Assembly (NCBI GenBank): GCA_944472135.2
Contig: OX235262.1
Coordinates: 165,601,509 to 165,665,508, forward strand
Reading direction: 5' to 3'
Length of the DNA: 64,000 nt
Source of the DNA: Trichobilharzia regenti
Taxonomy: Eukaryota; Platyhelminthes; Trematoda; Strigeidida; Schistosomatidae
The translations under genes and the position numbers were made by a program. Positions 53,561 through 63,620 of the stretch are shown one piece after another. Positions within the stretch are counted from its first letter, which is position 1. The number at the start of each line of letters is the position of its first letter. A model generated the notes under the pieces. It was given only the letters and a program-made list of their open reading frames with translations, searched no databases and was not told the origin of the DNA.

Positions 53561-53894
53561 AGATTAACTTGTCTGTCCAGAAGAAATCCATAAATTAACT
53601 TTCTCCACCTTGGCCATAATTACATTAATGTAAAATACTGACAATCTCTTCATGATTTTGAGAAATTTCGGGAATTATTTTTGTTATTTTAACTACCTTA
53701 CATTTCCGCCTAATTAAACCTTAACTATTTCTTACTTAATCAATTCTAACATTCACATATTCCTATTGTTTCTCTCAAGAACTACGCATCATGTAACCAC
53801 TTGTTTAATTTTCACAAACATTTATATTCTTCATTTGTTGCGTTAGTTATCTTAATTTGTCTGATATTCGTTTTAGTGTTGTATTAGTTATTTT

Positions 53895-54235
53895 CAATCC
53901 AATGTAAAGTCAGTGCTACTATACAGAGACTTGGCGAGTCATAAAGAGCATCTCAGACAAACTTCAGACCTTCATAAGAGTCTTCGCTCAATACTCAAGA
54001 TCAGATGGCCGCCAGAAAAGATCAGAACAGGGATCTTTGGCAATGAGCGAACCAACAGTGGAACCGAAAGGAGTGGTGAGTTGGTCGTCATGCAAGGGTG
54101 ACTTGGAGGAGGTCATGTGAGAGATGAAGCATGTGAAACTGGAGCGGGTGAAAAAGTTGCAGAAACCGAACAATGGAGTGAGCAGCTGAAGCCCTATGTT
54201 CCTCTAGGAACTAAAGGATACAATAATAATAATAT
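53895..54235 (+). mobile_element. RTE-clade 3' end (subfamily of 14722-17480)
   Basis: AAGTCAGTGCTACTATACAG, CTCAATACTCAAGATCAGAT, then a deletion of the KKWRWIG codons, and the tail CCTCTAGGAACTAAAGGATA with (AAT)n. Confidence 0.75.
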
Positions 54236-54244
54236 GTTATTTTC

Positions 54245-54985
54245 TTAAAGCGGACGTGATGAAGATAACCAACAAACAGCAGCAGTAACAACAACAACAA
54301 CCAGCATCAATCAGCATCAACAGGAAAGACTTAACGAGGTTTACCTCCTTCACTTATCCAGGAAGCATCATTTCAACTACAGATGGAACGGATGAAGGAA
54401 GATGTCAAAGCCAGACAGCTAGAGCCGGAAATGTAGGATACGCCTCCGTCAATCTGAAACCAATTTGGAAATCTTCTGCACTGCACTCCACAGCATAAAC
54501 AAGAAGATTCGAATACTGTTCAACACAAATATGAAGTCAGTCCGTCACTTCTTCTATACGGGTCAGAAAAGTGGCCAGTGTCTCACGAAAAAGGTTTCCA
54601 ACAAATTAATAGCTACCTTCGTTCCATAAAGAAGATTAGATGGCCTGACGGCCAGGCAGAATAAGCAACAAGAAACTCTGACTGGAAAAAAAACTAAGCA
54701 AGAGCCAATCCCTCAAAAAATATGTAGGAAAAAATGGAGATGGACCGGCTATACGTTGAGGAGGTCGTCGAATGATATTGCTCGAGTGGAATCCCAATGA
54801 GAAGCGACGAGTGGGTAGTCAGTGTGAGGGTGACATAGAAGAGATTGTGCGAAGAGGAGGCGTGAGCCAATGGTCAATCGTGAACCCGGCTGAAGAGGAT
54901 GGCAGAAAATAGAAGAAAGTTTAGATGTGTTGTTGAAGCCCTATGTTCCATTCGTAGTCTAAAAGAATAATAATATAACTGTTAT
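54245..54985 (+). mobile_element. RTE-clade 3' part, older copy
   Basis: GATGAAGATAACCAACAAAC and the Gln-codon run start it. RKKWRWTGYTLRRSSNDI-like codons lie at about 54728-54780. It ends TATGTTCCATTCGTAGTCTA and (AAT)n. Lies in tandem with 53895-54235. Confidence 0.75.
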
Positions 54986-55339
54986 TAACAATTATTCTTT
55001 AACTAAACTGAATGGATATATAACTGTAGAACCTAATGAAACAGTTAACGAAAAGAATATTCTCTGTTCACTCTTTCCGTCCTCTAAATGCATAAATGAG
55101 AATATTCGCTTTACGAAGAAAAAATCGAAATTCATTCATGAATTAACTGTGACTTCATTGTTGAACAATCAAAGCTTAATTATTTTTTCATAAAAACTAA
55201 GTAGACTAGAGAAGATTTGTTCAACGATTGATAAATTGTGTTATGTGATGCGTAAGACAAGCCTAGTGAATAATTGCTAGTGTTATACAGAAATGTGAAA
55301 AGATATAATTCGCCCTGTCGGTCTCAGGTGATCTAAGAC
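54986..55339. other. Unassigned intronic sequence
   Basis: No gene or recognised repeat seen. Confidence 0.4.
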
Positions 55340-55511
55340 AGAGAACTCAGGGATAACTTTGAAGTGAATGCAGCGGTTAGACAAGGCAGTCCTTAGTATC
55401 ACCGATATTATTCCTAGTTGTCATGGACACTGTGAGTGGGAAGTGAGAAGACAGGAATACGTTCGAGTGATAACAAGACTCTAGAAGATGTGAACTTCAC
55501 GGAAGATTTAT

Positions 55512-58373
55512 TATCATTATTGTTATTATCATTATACCCTTTAATTCCTAGAGGAACGTAGGGCTTCAGCTGCTCATCTCCATTGCCTTCGGTTTCCTGC
55601 CAACTTTTTCACCCCACTCCAAGTTTGTTCACATGCCTTCATCTCTTCTTCACATGACCTCCTCCAAGTCACCCTTGCACTGACGACCAACTCACCACTT
55701 CCCTTTCGAGTTCCACTCGAGTAATGGTTTGTCTAGTGATGTCACTTGATGGTTTCCTCAGCGTATGGACAATCCATCTCCATTTCTTCCTACCTGTTTG
55801 TTTCACAATCGGTTCCTGGTTGGTTCGCTCATTGCCAAAGATCCCTGTTGATGATCTTTTCTGGCCGGCCATCTGATCTTGAGTATTGAGCGAAGAAAAC
55901 TCGTTATGAAGGTCTAAAGTTTATTGGAGATGCTCTTTATGACGCACAGTGCAAGTCTCTGATCCGTATAGTAGCACTGACTGAATTCACACTGGAGTTG
56001 AAAATTCGGATCTTATTTTTTAGGCTGAGTGATGTTGACCACCACACAGATTTGAGAGTAATGAAAGCTTGCTTTGCTTTTCCGATTCTGGCTTTGATAT
56101 CCTCGTCAGTTCTGTCTGTCTGTAGTTGAAACGATGCTTCCCAGATGGGTAAGTAAAGGAGGTTGTTTCTTTCAGGTTCCTCCCATTTATGCTGGCTGAT
56201 TACTGTTTGTTGTTGTTGTTCCTGTTGCTGTAGGCCAGGAATCTTCATCACCTCTGTTTTATCTATGTTCACTTGAAGTCCTATCTTCGATGCTTCTTCT
56301 GCCAGCTTGTTGCTTTCCACTTGCATATCTTCCAGTTTGTGGGAAATCAGACATATATCATCGGCGAAGTCCATACCCTCCAAGTCTTTTTGTGTGAGTC
56401 CATTTTATGCCTGTTCCCTCGTTGGTTGCGTTGTCTGTCGCATTATCCAATCTACTGCAATCAGGAAGATCATTGGTGATAGTAGACAGCCTTGCCTCAC
56501 TCCCGTCCTCACTTCGAAGGCTTCCGTAAGTTTCCCGTTGTGGATTACTTGGCATGCAGCATTGTCGTATAAATGTTGGATGAGATGTATAATTGTCGAT
56601 GGAACCCCGTAGTAGCGAAGTAGTTGCCAAATCACCTCTCTGTTGATGCTGTCTAGTGAAGTCCTTTTCAAAGTCGATGAAGTTGATGAGATAGAGAGGT
56701 GACTGCCATTCCAAGCTTTGTTCAGTGATGATCCGTAGAGTGGCGATTTGATGAATACATGAGTTGTTTCTCCTGAATCCAGCCTGTTCCGGTCTATGTT
56801 TTTCATCTAGGGCTTGTTTGATTCTCTCCAGGATGATGCAGCTTAGAATTTTGATTGGAATGGACAGGAGCATAATTCCACGCCAGTTTTTGCATTGACT
56901 TAAGTCTCCTTTCTTTGGTAGTTTGAATAAGTATCCGTTCTTCCAATCCTCAGGTACTTTACCCTCTTTCCACACTTTCTCCAGCAATGGCGTCATCAAG
57001 TTCGCTGTTGTCTGTGGGTCCATTTTCAATGTTTCTGTTGAGATTTCATCTGGTCCTGCTACGTTTCCAGCTTTTAGCATCTTGATTGCCTTCAGGACTT
57101 CTGATTTCGTCGAGGGGTCGGTGTTCACTGGTAGTTCTGCTTCCGTTGTTGGTATTGTTGGGCGCGTTGTAGGTGGCGGTCGATTTAGAAGTCTTTTGAA
57201 GTGTTCAGCCCAGTGTTTTCTCTGTTCCACCTCTTTGGTGATTGACTTTCCATTGTCGTCCTTTAATGGCTTAATCTGTGTCGAACTTTTGCCCGATAGG
57301 TTCCTAGTTGTTTGGTAGAGTGTGGCGAGGTCTCCTTTGCCTGCACTGCGGATTGTTCTGCTTCACTTGCCATGGTTTCATAATATTTTCTTTTGTCTTC
57401 CCTGTCACTCTTCTTCACTCTTTTGTTCAGCGTATTGTAGCTTGCATTCAACTCCTGTTTTTGTTGCTCGTCGATGCACTGGATAATCTTTTGTTTCACT
57501 GTCCTTCTCTCTTCTATTAGTTTCCAAGTGTCCGTAGTGAGCCACTGTTTGTCCTGTCTCTTCTTTCTGCCCAGAACTTCTATGCAGGTTTGTCTCCACA
57601 CCGTTTTCAAGTTGTTCCAGTGCTTTTCGACGCTGACCTTCTCGCTGGTGTTGATTTGTGTCTCGGCTTTGTCCCTTATGCTTGCAATGAAGATGTCCTT
57701 TGTGGCCTGGTCCTTCAGCTTTTGAGTGTTGAACTTGGCTTGTGGTCTATCTGCAGCTCCTGTTTCCCTGAAAGCTTTTAATTTGATTTGGAGTTTCCCT
57801 TGTACGAGATAGTGGTCTGAGCCAACGTCTGCTCCTCTTCTTACTTTTGTGTCCAGTAGGCTGCGCCTCCACTTCCTTGAGCAGCATTGAGATGAAGTCA
57901 ATTTGGTTTTTGGTTTGCCCATCTGGTGACACCCATGTAGCCTTGTGGATATCTTTGTGTTTGTATACGCTGCCACCAATCACTAGTTCGTTGAAGGCGC
58001 AGAAGTCGGCGAAGAGTTCTCCGTTTTCATTCATTTCTCCGAGAGCTTCTCTACCCATGATGAGTTCCCTTCCTGTGTTGTCTGGTCCCACATTGGTGTT
58101 CATGTCTCCTATTAGTATTTTAATGTCGCCAGCTGGAGTATAGTCCATTGTTGCCTGCAGTTGTCTGTAGAATTTTTCTATCTTTGCGAGGTCTGGGCTG
58201 TTTTTGGGTGCATAGTATTGTATAATTTACACTTTCCTTCCTTTGGAGTTGAATCGGTCGGTGTGTCATTATCCTGGACGAGATCGCCTCCCATTGCATG
58301 AGGGCCTTTGTTGCCGTTGGTGACATCATGATAGCCACGTCTTCGGTGTGCGTGTGGTTATCTTCTGGGTGAC
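55512..58373 (-). mobile_element. RTE-clade retrotransposon, nearly full, 5' truncated, nested
   Basis: From the right: endonuclease without its first roughly 70 residues (GDMNTNVGPDNTGRELIMGR; 57747-58148), linker (57263-57979), RT (56358-57230; QAGFRRNNSCIHQIATLR, FIDFEKDF), VRTGVRQGCLLSPMIFLIAV in the overlapping frame 56405-56806, a good catalytic box (GMDFADDICLISHKLEDMQ, 55937-56383) and the C terminus (RKKWRWIVHTLRKPSS). Only a handful of frameshifts separate these pieces, so it is comparatively young. Confidence 0.9.
56358..57230 (-). pseudogene. RTE reverse transcriptase fingers/palm (frameshifted)
   Basis: 290 codons carrying KMLKAGNVAGPDEISTETLK, NGYLFKLPKKGDLSQCKNWR, ILERIKQALDEKHRPEQAGF and FIDFEKDF (the usual Ala-Phe-Asp of motif A is altered to Asp-Phe-Thr). 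The catalytic FADD and the preceding GVRQGC motif continue in other frames because of a shift near 56660. In an intact element this polymerase copies the RNA at the nicked target. Confidence 0.8.
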
Positions 58374-59282
58374 GATTTATGTTTATTGGTAACTAAATTT
58401 GAAGACCTACTGGTGATAACCAATAAACTTGCAGAAGAAGCAGCCAGCAGACAGACGGGGTTTCAGGTAAACATAGAGAAGACAGATGAGGATGACCAAC
58501 AATAGCAAACGCCAATCACTCTCAATAGAATAAATTTCAAAGAGGTCACTTCTTTCATTTATCTAAGTTGCATCCTTCCAACTACAGGCAGCACAGATGA
58601 TGCTGTCGAAAGAAGAATCGGAAATGTAAGGCAGACCTGCATCGCCCTGAAATCCCTGTGGAAATCCGCTGCATTAAACACAAACAACAACATTCGGATG
58701 TTTAACAGCAATGTTAAGTCAATTCTTCTGTATGTGTCATGGAAAGCACTTCCAACAGGTTGTAGACTTTTATTGACGGCTGCCTTTGCTCTATCTATAC
58801 CGAAGAATTGGCAACAAGAGACTCTAGTGACGAACCAACCTAGAACCTGTTGCTCAACATATATTCCAAAGAAAATAGAGATGGACTGAACACACTTTGA
58901 GGAGACCACTGAGTGACAGCTCGCACCTGACCATCGCGCGAGTGAAACCCACATGGGAAGCAACAGGTTGGGTGTGATTCCGAGTGTGACATTGACAAAA
59001 TTCTGTGTAAACTATTGAAATATAATTATACTTTATTTGATCTAATCCACAATGCTCAAACTTTTTACTGATATTAATATTAATTGCTGAATGAAATCTA
59101 TTTTCACATTTCATTTCGTTAATTAAGTAAATATTATTATGTAATTCAATTTTAGATTTTCTCGTCGATTGATTGGATCTAAGTGCTCGATCTCAGGTTG
59201 ATATTTTGCCTTCTTGTTCAGATGCTTTGACGATGTCTGGACATGTAATTAGAAGTTAATTGATGGATGGTGACTAGAAGTG

Positions 59283-59330
59283 GAATCCAGGATGCGCATA
59301 TCGTCCCATATGGGACTCGTCACCTGAATG
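59283..59330 (-). ncRNA. Hammerhead ribozyme-like, C3 and A14 mutated
   Basis: The minus strand reads GTGACGA in place of CTGACGA. Stem II is a perfect GTCCC-ATAT-GGGAC hairpin. GAT replaces GAA (A14 to T). Two core changes predict an inactive RNA although the fold is kept. Confidence 0.6.
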
Positions 59331-59491
59331 CACCTGCATCCCGCTGTGGGTGACACTGTTCCCACCGTGGCTCCATCCCAGTGTACATAGTTTCAAACGT
59401 CAAAGCGTTATCCAGTAGATCACTTAGGCGTTTGAAACTACGCCACTAGGTTCCAGCCTCCATGAGAACATTATCACCCACTGGGTAATGC

Positions 59492-59541
59492 AGGTACATC
59501 CAGTTGACGAGTCCCATATAGGACGACATGCGCATCCTGGA
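59492..59541 (+). ncRNA. Hammerhead ribozyme-like, C3 and A14 mutated
   Basis: TTGACGA (C3 to U), stem II GTCCC/AGGAC, GAC for GAA (A14 to C), then ATGC/GCAT and C17 with CTGGAT. Predicted inactive. Confidence 0.6.
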
Positions 59542-59589
59542 TTCTGCTTCTAGTCACCATCCACCAATTAACTTCAAAAAATTATTATT

Positions 59590-60245
59590 GGTTAAGTGAC
59601 TTATTACGCAATGTGTAGTGAAAACTAGCATTTCAAAGTTCATCTTGTGAACTAAAATATATGTTAAAAGATATTCAAAGTCATGAACTTCTTCGCTTTT
59701 ATCATACATACTAATAAACGTGAATTCCTCAGTATACTTGTATATTATCTTGTTCTAATTCGGTTATACTTTGCGAATTGTTGCATACAGGTGGGTAGCA
59801 TGATCTGTCACAGACGCAGTGATCACGAATATCGACCGTGAAACTTCGATACCTAAGCTACTTACAACTAAATCTATGGACGCCCCGAAATCCTTCGACA
59901 TCGTAACACCTATGCCTTCTGAAGACTACTCAGCAGGACACAGAAAGTAGACATAAGGATTGATTAACAGTAGACGTGGTGTATGTCGTGTATGATGTCA
60001 AAGTTAGGAAAAAGATGTGAACATCACACAAGAGTCAATTAAGACAGTACACATTCCGCTAAGGTGAGACAGTCACTAGCAGTTCGCCACTGGATATATT
60101 TCTGGACACCCTTGGATTACGACATAAGAAGGATGCCATTCATGCTTCAGACCTTCAACTAGACGACAAACCACTCACTCAGCGTCGGTCAGAAAATTGC
60201 AGGAAAAAGACAGTGTGGTTCCATCCTGACGGCAATTAATAAGTC
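59590..60245. other. Unassigned sequence, possibly the end of an LTR retroelement
   Basis: The 400 bp before the purine tract at 60248 have no long frame. QRRSVRKLQEKDSVVPS-like residues just upstream are only suggestive of a basic C terminus. Confidence 0.35.
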
Positions 60246-60247
60246 CC

Positions 60248-60545
60248 TTCTAAAGGGGGAAGTGATATGTGGGCGGATGGGTTGTCTGGAGAATTGATCA
60301 ATCAGCTGTCTCATAAATAGCTAGATAGACAACAACGAATTGTCCCTTTTCACGGCTCTCATTCGCCATGTATATACATATATATCATTGTTTCCCTTCA
60401 TAACATACTTTCCGTCTCACCTCGTTGTGTGTTGCTACCTAAGTATCATGCGAGGAAATAAGGTAGCCATTGTATACTTTGTTGGCATAGAAAAGCCTAA
60501 CTCGTGATCACCAAGTCACCACTGATCCGGCATCCTATTCATTGA
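60248..60545 (+). mobile_element. Candidate solo LTR or 3' LTR with polypurine tract
   Basis: AAAGGGGGAAG (60253-60263) followed at once by TGATATGTGGGCGG looks like a polypurine tract next to a 5'-TG LTR start. The next 280 bp include a promoter-like TATATACATATATATC. I cannot place the 3' CA end with confidence or see a partner LTR, so this remains a suggestion. Confidence 0.4.
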
Positions 60546-61365
60546 ACATTTCTCAAAAAACGATTACTTCAGCGTGTAATCCAAATTCTTTTGTTGTATT
60601 CATTCTAAGCCGTGTAAATCACTCACCGAATGTTCTAATTCTAATCCCTTCTAAATCTTATTGACCAATTTTAGAGTAGACGTAGTATTATGAAGAGGGC
60701 GAGCAGAATAAACTACTTATTTTCGATATTTCCGATTGCAGAGATTAGTAAGACAGTATTTAACTGTAAAAGAAGAGACAAGCCTAATTAGAATTTCCAG
60801 ATATCCTGAATTGCTGAATACCAAGGACACTGAAACATATAATTTGTGATTCCTTCCCAAGCACCTTTAACCGGATAACATTATTTTTAGTTAACTGCAG
60901 TTAGAGCGGTGATTGGATGATGAAAGAGGTGAATAAGACTTCTACTCAGAGTAAGAACTCGATTGAATAACATTCATAGCTTTTTAATCCATTATCCACA
61001 TAACATTCAAATCTTCTAAAAATAGCACCGAAAAAGTGTTATTAATACGTTTGAAAGTAAAACACGGAAATATCTCTTTCATATGTTTTATATTTTACAT
61101 GTAGAAATAAAAACATAACTTCCCTCTTTTTGTATAGGAAAAGAAGTACACTCTAGATTTTGTTAAATTCAACATTGTCTTTGATTCATGCAGATATTTT
61201 TAGATATGCCTTAGTAAGTCAACTTTTAAGTCGAGTTGAATTTCCGTTTATGTTAATTAGCGCCTGTCTCCTACCTTGAGTCTACTAATCTAGCAGATTT
61301 ATTTCGAATCACAATCATGAATTCAACTTAAGAGAAAGATTTAGGTTTTTATATACAGCTACACA
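60546..61365. other. Unassigned intronic sequence
   Basis: No gene or recognised repeat seen. Confidence 0.4.
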
Positions 61366-61369
61366 GTAT

Positions 61370-61560
61370 TTTTTTTTTTTTTTTGATTACAGCTTGATTC
61401 CACATTGTATTTTTGGTACAAGTATGGAATTTTCAGCGTGGATATCGGTAGCCCAAATTTTGCAGGCCGACCATAGATATCAGGTGTGCGTCGGTGAGGG
61501 CTCGAACCCCGGACCATGTGCATGGTCAGCGAGAGTCCTAACCACTGTGCCACCGACGCA
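61370..61560 (-). mobile_element. SINE-C, young copy with A tail
   Basis: Minus strand: GTCGGTGGCACAGTGGTTAG (A box) at the head, a CCGGGGTTCGAGCCC B box, GGGCTACCGATATCC, GTATTTTTGG-complement and a 17-base A tail (T run at 61368-61384 on the plus strand). The long clean A run argues for recent insertion. It lies 285 bp to the left of exon a, in the long intron. Confidence 0.85.
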
Positions 61561-61844
61561 CTATGTGCGGTGAAAGGCAATTCCTTATCCTCTTCGGTTG
61601 ACTTTGAAAAAGTACGTTTGATAGAATATCTTAATATTAGTACTCCACAGGTGCTTACCTAGTCGATAGTCTCTGTGACCATGTACGTGAAGAACTGGTA
61701 CTTTGGTTTGCGAAACATGAATACCTCGGTTAGTTTTCAGCATAAACCACTACTACCAGTATCACTAGTTATGTTAACACTAAATATACACTGAAATCAA
61801 AATACATTTCATCATTAAGAGATGTTTGGCATTGAAGAACTTAC

Positions 61845-61936
61845 CTCTGAGTTGTGAATTACCGTCTGTCTTAAGTTACGGACCATATCTTTTAACTCAT
61901 CTAGATTTCGTTGTTGTTGTAATCGTCCCCGATCGT
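61845..61936 (-). CDS. BCR/ABR-like exon a: helical stretch before the PH core
   Basis: This 92-nt exon has a TTTATTTCAG acceptor and a GTAAGTTC donor. It starts with two bases of a split codon and encodes 30 residues beginning DRGRLQQQRNLDELKD. The stretch is charged, Gln/Arg rich and helical, like the BCR segment with KKKLSEQESLLLL that sits inside the split PH domain. The other two frames stop within the exon. It ends in phase 0 and joins directly to the exon at 42959-43228 across an 18.6-kb intron, the longest in the window. Alone it could be a chance frame, but the exact phase and homology fit make it convincing. Confidence 0.72.
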
Positions 61937-62329
61937 CTGAAATAAACAGTTTCACAGAACGAATGAACGTCTATTTAGAGAGTGTATAAAACAGACAATT
62001 TTACTACTCACTGCTGTGGAGGAATGGCTACACATGTTGCTGGCATTATTCGCCAGTTCAGTTCCACAGCATTCGTGTTTCATGTGATTCAGATTTTAGT
62101 ATTCTTCAGAATTCAATATTTCTTCTTATTTGGGTGATATCCTACTTGGTTTGAAAAATGTCGTCTACAGATTATTTAACAAAGAATTTATACATCTTAT
62201 TCCTAATTTTCCCTATTGTTGACTGTTATATGAGCGCATTCATGAAAGCTGAAGATTCTACTTCAGGTAGAGCTTGAACTTCTTTCTGACTAAACTTTCA
62301 TCGATGGATAACTTTATGTTTCTTAGTCA
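61937..62329. other. Intronic sequence to the right of exon a
   Basis: No further exon seen. GACAATTTTACTACTCACTG at about 61992 contains a possible donor complement, but no frame supports an exon. Confidence 0.4.
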
Positions 62330-63620
62330 AAGACAGACTAGTTACGCAACAAGGCTTGGGTGAATTTCTTATGGATGTCTTGCTGAGTAGGAGAGAAAGT
62401 GAGTCACTTGGGAGAAGCGTGTATAGAAAAAGCACATTCACAGGACAATACACACACTTCCTTAGTTACGTGCCCATTAAATATAAAAGGAATGTTGTAA
62501 AATCTCTCGCGAGCAGAGCAAGAAAGATACATACAGATGACCTCTTACAAAAGGAATTTGAATATATTCACGATTCCTTGACGGAGATGGGCTATCCGAG
62601 TAGTTTCATAAAGAAACATATGAAAACATCAGAGAAAAAACCTGAAACTCTGACTGCAAATAAAAAGCCTCTATTTATTAAGTTGCAATTTAATGGTGAC
62701 TTATCAAGTGAGATTTTTTTCCAGATACTTTCCAGGAATATACGAAGAACATTTTACGCAGCACACCTATGCTTGTCATTCTCTAGCCGACGAATGATTG
62801 GGACGCGAACGAAGGATAAGTTTGCTAGTTTTGCCACATCTATGTGTATTTATCAATTCAGCTGCACTTGCGGTGACAGTTATGTTGGGCGTACTACTAG
62901 ACAGCTTAGCCGACGTGTTAGTGAACATCTCCCACCGTGGTTTGTCAAAGGACAGACAAAAACAATCCGTATCTCAATTTTGTCATATTTAATTGATAGT
63001 GGTCATGTAGTCGAGAAAATTAAAGCCTTCAAAGTAATTGATCGTATCCTACCGAATCTTTCCAATAGACTTCGTATTCGTCTACTGCACTCACACAGCT
63101 GAGGCGATAGGCATTCGAACTATTAAACCTAAACTATGCATTCAGATAAAGTTCGTACAGCCATAATCCCTCCCTTATTGGCCTATTAAGACATAACCAA
63201 CTAAAGACTTCTACACCACCCCTTGTTTATATTTTCAACCCCTTTCTTATCATTCCTTAATCTTATCACGTCTTCATTATAAACGTGTTTCATTTCCTTC
63301 CCTTACAATCTAACACTACGTAATCGGTTCATTTGTTTTTACTAGCCTTTATTGGCTACTTCCACCTGAACAATTGTTTGTTTAATCATACTGTTTTTCA
63401 TTATTCGTGTTATCACAGATTGCCTCACTTTTTCATCCTTATTATTGATAAGACCATTATTATTATTATTACTGCTATTATTATCATTACTACTATTATG
63501 ACTAATTGCACAATATATATTCAACATCGTACTATCCTATAGACAAATCACCATGATTGGTTTATATTTGAATTTTGATTGGTAAACTTATGTATATTAG
63601 AGTTAAGCCTGATGAGATCT
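62330..63620 (+). mobile_element. Penelope-like element, youngest copy, 3' half and UTR
   Basis: The copy starts after the catalytic box and keeps one long frame (62356-63102), then AEAIGIRTIKPKLCIQIK-like codons beyond its stop and a 3' UTR with (ATT)n at 63455-63500. The UTR's last part matches the minus-strand fragment at 39363-39610. The first 30 bp before the frame are RT sequence in another frame. Confidence 0.82.
62356..63102 (+). CDS. PLE C-terminal RT and GIY-YIG endonuclease, open frame of 248 codons
   Basis: Residues 1-95 cover the end of RT and thumb (FLMDVLLSRRESESLGRSVY, GQYTHFLSYVPIKYKRNVVK, GYPSSFIKKHMK). Residues 100-155 are the linker (PLFIKLQFNGDLSSEIF). Residues 165-210 hold the nuclease: FSCTCGDSYVGRTTRQLSRR, then SEHLPPWF. 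The Cys-x-Cys-Gly, Tyr-Val-Gly-Arg-Thr and His of the helix are intact. The Met start is simply the first in frame; the real protein starts far upstream and is truncated here. In active elements this nuclease nicks DNA for integration. Confidence 0.82.
   Translation: MGEFLMDVLLSRRESESLGRSVYRKSTFTGQYTHFLSYVPIKYKRNVVKSLASRARKIHTDDLLQKEFEYIHDSLTEMGYPSSFIKKHMKTSEKKPETLTANKKPLFIKLQFNGDLSSEIFFQILSRNIRRTFYAAHLCLSFSSRRMIGTRTKDKFASFATSMCIYQFSCTCGDSYVGRTTRQLSRRVSEHLPPWFVKGQTKTIRISILSYLIDSGHVVEKIKAFKVIDRILPNLSNRLRIRLLHSHS

Larger units (their letters stand above)
55340..59000 (+). mobile_element. Old RTE copy split by a nested near-full RTE
   Basis: The left part, 55340-55511, has VRQGSP-like codons, then GTGAACTTCACGGAAGATTT (the catalytic box decayed to N-F-T-E-D). 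The right part, 58374-59000, resumes GATTTATGTTTATTGG and runs through KLAEEAASRQTGFQVN to the C terminus. GATTTAT at 55505-55511 and 58374-58380 is the target duplication. The join is exact, so these are halves of one copy. Confidence 0.82.
59150..59580. mobile_element. SINE-B head-to-head dimer
   Basis: The left unit (about 59150-59425, minus) contains tail, 3' part, hammerhead and head. The right unit (about 59426-59580, plus) contains head, a TAGGTTCCAGCC B-box remnant, hammerhead and the CACCATCCACCAATTAA end. The units meet at GTTTGAAACT head sequences present on both sides. Same design as 12375-12850. Confidence 0.75.
2101..61936 (-). other. BCR/ABR-family RhoGAP gene, internal portion (8 exons)
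   Basis: This is the only cellular gene I can support. Eight minus-strand exons (92, 270, 40, 69, 95, 87, 75 and 110 nt) are bounded by AG and GT and fit together in phase at every junction. Their translation follows the human BCR/ABR order: helical stretch, end of PH, C2 domain, start of RhoGAP. Family members act at the cytoplasmic face of membranes, where the C-terminal RhoGAP domain stimulates GTP hydrolysis by Rac/Cdc42-type GTPases. The protein start (with any oligomerisation or RhoGEF part) lies to the right of the window and most of the RhoGAP domain to the left. Introns are 18616, 1782, 7219, 8219, 3836, 14268 and 5058 bp, all filled with mobile DNA. The assignment rests on remembered human sequence, not on a search. 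Confidence 0.82.
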
